Below, in pieces: positions 61,850 through 64,000 of a stretch of DNA of 64,000 bases; positions within the stretch are counted from its first letter, which is position 1, and each line of letters starts with the position of its first letter. The notes beneath the pieces are model-generated. The model searched no databases. It had not been told where the DNA came from and saw only the letters and a list, made by a program, of their open reading frames with translations. The position numbers and the translations under genes are program-made. The DNA lies in assembly GCA_009841145.1 (NCBI GenBank), contig VXMJ01000019.1, forward strand, positions 1 to 64,000. Reading direction: 5' to 3'. The DNA is from Caldilineaceae bacterium SB0661_bin_34. Lineage in GTDB: Bacteria; Chloroflexota; Anaerolineae; Caldilineales; Caldilineaceae.

Positions 61850-62581
61850 ATGGGTACGATGCCAAGTATTGTCTTTGACTTGGACAGTACGTTGTTGGAC
61901 AACAGCAGCTATCAGGACACGCTGGCGGAGATTTGCCGCCAGGTCAGCGAACTGCATCCAGGCGTGGAGCCCCGGCAACTGCAACAAGCCAATCTAACCA
62001 TCTGGACCTCCAACAAAAACCGGTACATGACGGAACTCTGGGACGGTACCAAGGACACGTTCAGCCTTGGGGAGGAAGTCTGGGAGCTCACGCTCGCCCA
62101 GTGCGGGATCCAATCCCGAAGCATCGCCAGGGAAGCGGCCCGTATTCATGATGCAACCGAGGCCGGGCACATCAGGCTTTATGCGGATGCCCGGTCAGCC
62201 GTCCAGACACTTCAACAAGCCGGGATCCGGATGGCCTTGGTCACCAACGGACCTTCGCAGCTGCAACGGCGCAAGATTGACATCCTCGGGATTGCCCCTT
62301 GGTTCGAAGCGGTTTTGGTGTCCGCCGAAGTGGGACACTCCAAGCCCGAGCCCGAGATTTACATGCTGGCCCTGGAGAGTCTGAATGCCGATCCCAAGGA
62401 TGCCTGGTTCGTCGGAGACAACCTATATACCGACATCGCCGGCGCCAACAACGTGGGCATGCCATCGGTCTGGGTCAACCGGACCGGCGAACCGTTGCCG
62501 CCGGACGCGCCGGTGCCGACTCATGAAGTCCGGACCCTTGCGCCCCTGCCCGGCCTGATGGGCCTGGAACCTTCTGCCTGA
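61850..62581 (+). CDS. HAD-superfamily hydrolase
   Basis: Predicted small-molecule phosphatase, 243 aa. The ATG at 61850 has GGAGAAG 7 nt upstream; 61859 is the alternative. Motif I FDLDSTLLD (nucleophile Asp and general acid/base), a helical C1 cap, motif II ALVTNGPS, motif III Lys in GHSKPEPEIY, motif IV FVGDNLYTDIAGANNVGM. The cap type and motif IV point to the phosphoglycolate-phosphatase/YjjG-like group. Substrate unknown. Confidence 0.9.
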   Translation: MGTMPSIVFDLDSTLLDNSSYQDTLAEICRQVSELHPGVEPRQLQQANLTIWTSNKNRYMTELWDGTKDTFSLGEEVWELTLAQCGIQSRSIAREAARIHDATEAGHIRLYADARSAVQTLQQAGIRMALVTNGPSQLQRRKIDILGIAPWFEAVLVSAEVGHSKPEPEIYMLALESLNADPKDAWFVGDNLYTDIAGANNVGMPSVWVNRTGEPLPPDAPVPTHEVRTLAPLPGLMGLEPSA

Positions 62582-62667
62582 TGGGTGGTCCGGAGGGCGG
62601 TTTCCGTCTTGTCAACTTGGGTCCGATCCGCCATGGATGGGGAGTCCTTCAGGTTTTTTCAAAGAAC

Positions 62668-62687
62668 CCAGGGATCTTCCGCCCTGG
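62668..62687 (-). terminator. Possible terminator of the M1-like peptidase gene
   Basis: CCAGGG/CCCTGG stem with an 8-nt loop about 50 nt past the peptidase stop. Read on the minus strand it is followed by GTTCTTTG, a weak T-rich tail. Confidence 0.35.
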
Positions 62688-62739
62688 CTTCACCGCGGCT
62701 CTTGACCGCATCAACGGCCATGCCGGCCTCTGCCCGCGA

Positions 62740-64000
62740 TTAGCTAGCTGGTGCCGCTGATATACCAATGGCTTCTTCAAGCTCGGTCAACTGCCCTTGA
62801 GGCACCGAACCCTCAAAAACTCCGATCAAATGCTCCGGGGTCGCGATTCGAAACAGGTTTTGATCCATGTAGTGGCGTAGTTTATCGGTGAACACCTCAT
62901 GGCCGGTGTAAGTCCAAATCTCGCCCAACAGAACCGCGGGACGCCGATAGTGGGTGGCGTGGTAGTGGCGGAAACCATGATAGGGATGGGCAAGCCACCA
63001 TGGGGAGGCGCCGGGAAATCGGCTTCCGAAGTCCTCGTTGAGATGTTGCCAGTAGCCAAGGTGCCGCGATCCGTTGAAGTTTTGATCGACAGTATCCATC
63101 ATGTAGACATAGGACAGATCCGCCAATCCCTCATCCAAACCGGGATGATTGACGGGGTCGTTGTGGACCAGGAGGTAAATCCACTGATGAGCCACTTCAT
63201 GCACTACCAGAAAGGCCGTATTCCAGGGATGGGATCTGTATCTCATGACGCCTATCTGAATCAGGTTGGAATATTCCATGGCTGTATCCGCCAGTGGCGA
63301 CGCGACGATGGTCAAATGCGCATAGGGATACGGAATCCAGGCCTTGGAGAAAAAGCCCAATGCCTCCGCCGCCTGGTCCAATGCCCGAAGGGCAACAGGC
63401 TCGTCCTCGGCATGGTAGAAGGATTGAATCCGAACCCCGTCCACGTCCTTGCTTGAGACCTGGTACAGGGGACTGGCCTGCAAGACGAATCCCCGTACCG
63501 GGCCCGTTACCCACCGCTGGCGCTTTCGGCCATGGGCCATCACCTCTTCGTGCACGGGCGCGCCGCTGCCCACCAGAACATATTCCGAAGGCGCCACTGC
63601 CTCCACGGTCATGAGTACGGTTTCGTGGAACCGCATGTCGGTGTGTGGCGGAATCTCCTGAATCCACCAGCCCATTGCGTCCGTGCCCGGCGCCCCCGGT
63701 GCATGCACTGCCAACTCGGGGTAGAAGTGGGGGAGATTGATCATGTCCTGATTGGCCCCGTTGCGTACGTAGGCACTCTCGTCCGACAGGTGTTCGTAGC
63801 CAAGGAACCAGGTGAATTCAACCCGAACCCAGTGGTCTGGCTGCAGGGGTGATGCCAACGGGATGGTTGCCACTGTGGCTGAAGGGGAAAGGACGGGTTG
63901 AACGGAGAGACCGTTCACCACCACGCGCTCCAAGTACATGTCGGTGTGCAACCGCGGATGGTTGGCCGGTAGCCGGAATACGATCGAGGGCCAGGCAATT
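62740..64000 (-). CDS. M1-family-like zinc metallopeptidase, 5' end outside the window
   Basis: At least 420 residues; the reading frame stays open to the window edge, and the residues upstream of 63951 (WPSIVFRLPANHPRL) read as natural protein, so the start is outside. Gluzincin active site: VVHEVAHQW (HExxH) with the third ligand Glu in GLDEGLADLSYVY about 20 residues on. The part before the active site is beta-rich as in M1 aminopeptidases; the part after is helical. The usual GAMEN motif of aminopeptidases appears only as the weak TAMEYSNLIQIG, so exact activity is uncertain. Confidence 0.85.
   Translation of the reverse strand, partial: IAWPSIVFRLPANHPRLHTDMYLERVVVNGLSVQPVLSPSATVATIPLASPLQPDHWVRVEFTWFLGYEHLSDESAYVRNGANQDMINLPHFYPELAVHAPGAPGTDAMGWWIQEIPPHTDMRFHETVLMTVEAVAPSEYVLVGSGAPVHEEVMAHGRKRQRWVTGPVRGFVLQASPLYQVSSKDVDGVRIQSFYHAEDEPVALRALDQAAEALGFFSKAWIPYPYAHLTIVASPLADTAMEYSNLIQIGVMRYRSHPWNTAFLVVHEVAHQWIYLLVHNDPVNHPGLDEGLADLSYVYMMDTVDQNFNGSRHLGYWQHLNEDFGSRFPGASPWWLAHPYHGFRHYHATHYRRPAVLLGEIWTYTGHEVFTDKLRHYMDQNLFRIATPEHLIGVFEGSVPQGQLTELEEAIGISAAPAS

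Overview
The window is a GC-rich, densely packed bacterial chromosome segment with about 47 recognisable protein genes, one tRNA, one frameshifted gene and one gene remnant. There is no rRNA, CRISPR array or insertion sequence. Several features together suggest an uncultured Chloroflexota lineage (SAR202/Dehalococcoidia-like is my best guess, moderate confidence): a lipoprotein-type YidC with Jag, ThyX instead of ThyA, a K+-dependent membrane pyrophosphatase, an archaeal-type phosphoglycerate mutase, a long PurS-PurL-like protein, and a membrane protein with a baseplate-J-like domain next to ruvX and alaS. A selenocysteine tRNA shows that the organism can decode UGA as Sec.

Layout. 0-2.5 kb: a Gfo/Idh/MocA oxidoreductase and a CBS-less IMP dehydrogenase. 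2.5-8.1 kb (minus strand): the classical origin-proximal string rpmH-rnpA-yidD-yidC-jag-(PfkB kinase)-parA-parB, driven by a strong promoter at 8087-8115. priA, not dnaA, lies divergently beside it. 8.2-13.1 kb: priA and the pyrophosphatase. 13.2-19.4 kb (minus strand): a large helical-repeat protein of unknown function, a HyuA/HyuB hydantoinase/oxoprolinase pair and a small SUOX-fold protein. 19.5-23.2 kb: an orphan MalK/UgpC-type ABC ATPase with its own promoter and terminator, apgM, a sirtuin and selC. 23.2-28.6 kb: a DUF1643 protein and a probable sugar or organic-acid catabolic group (sialidase fold, ThDP enzyme, predicted alpha/alpha-barrel protein).

28.6-33.8 kb is a small defence island. 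It holds a PD-(D/E)XK-like/DUF2075 nuclease-helicase, a XamI-family restriction gene broken by a frameshift between its catalytic residues, its intact N6-adenine methyltransferase, and a decayed second copy of the DUF2075 C-terminus. The R-M unit therefore sits between two copies of one sequence. 33.9-36.6 kb: a small conserved protein and two tandem YbdK-like carboxylate-amine ligases, the first with a degenerate active site. 36.6-42.1 kb: a HypE/AIR-synthase-like gene preceded by a 24-residue membrane microprotein, an unusually long ThyX, an ORFan, an aldo/keto reductase and a glycosyltransferase.

42.5-53.4 kb is a purine operon, purL-purQ-purC-purE-purK-purF then purD-purM-purN, with several GTGA/ATGA overlaps. 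It carries the de novo IMP pathway except purB and purH, and has a possibly structured leader. 53.5-61.6 kb: mltG-ruvX-baseplate-J-like protein-alaS on the minus strand, with mutL divergent. The window ends with a HAD hydrolase and an M1-like peptidase cut by the window edge.

Start codons are often GTG or TTG. I used ribosome-binding sites and gene spacing to choose starts. All functions are inferred from motifs read by eye, with no database search.
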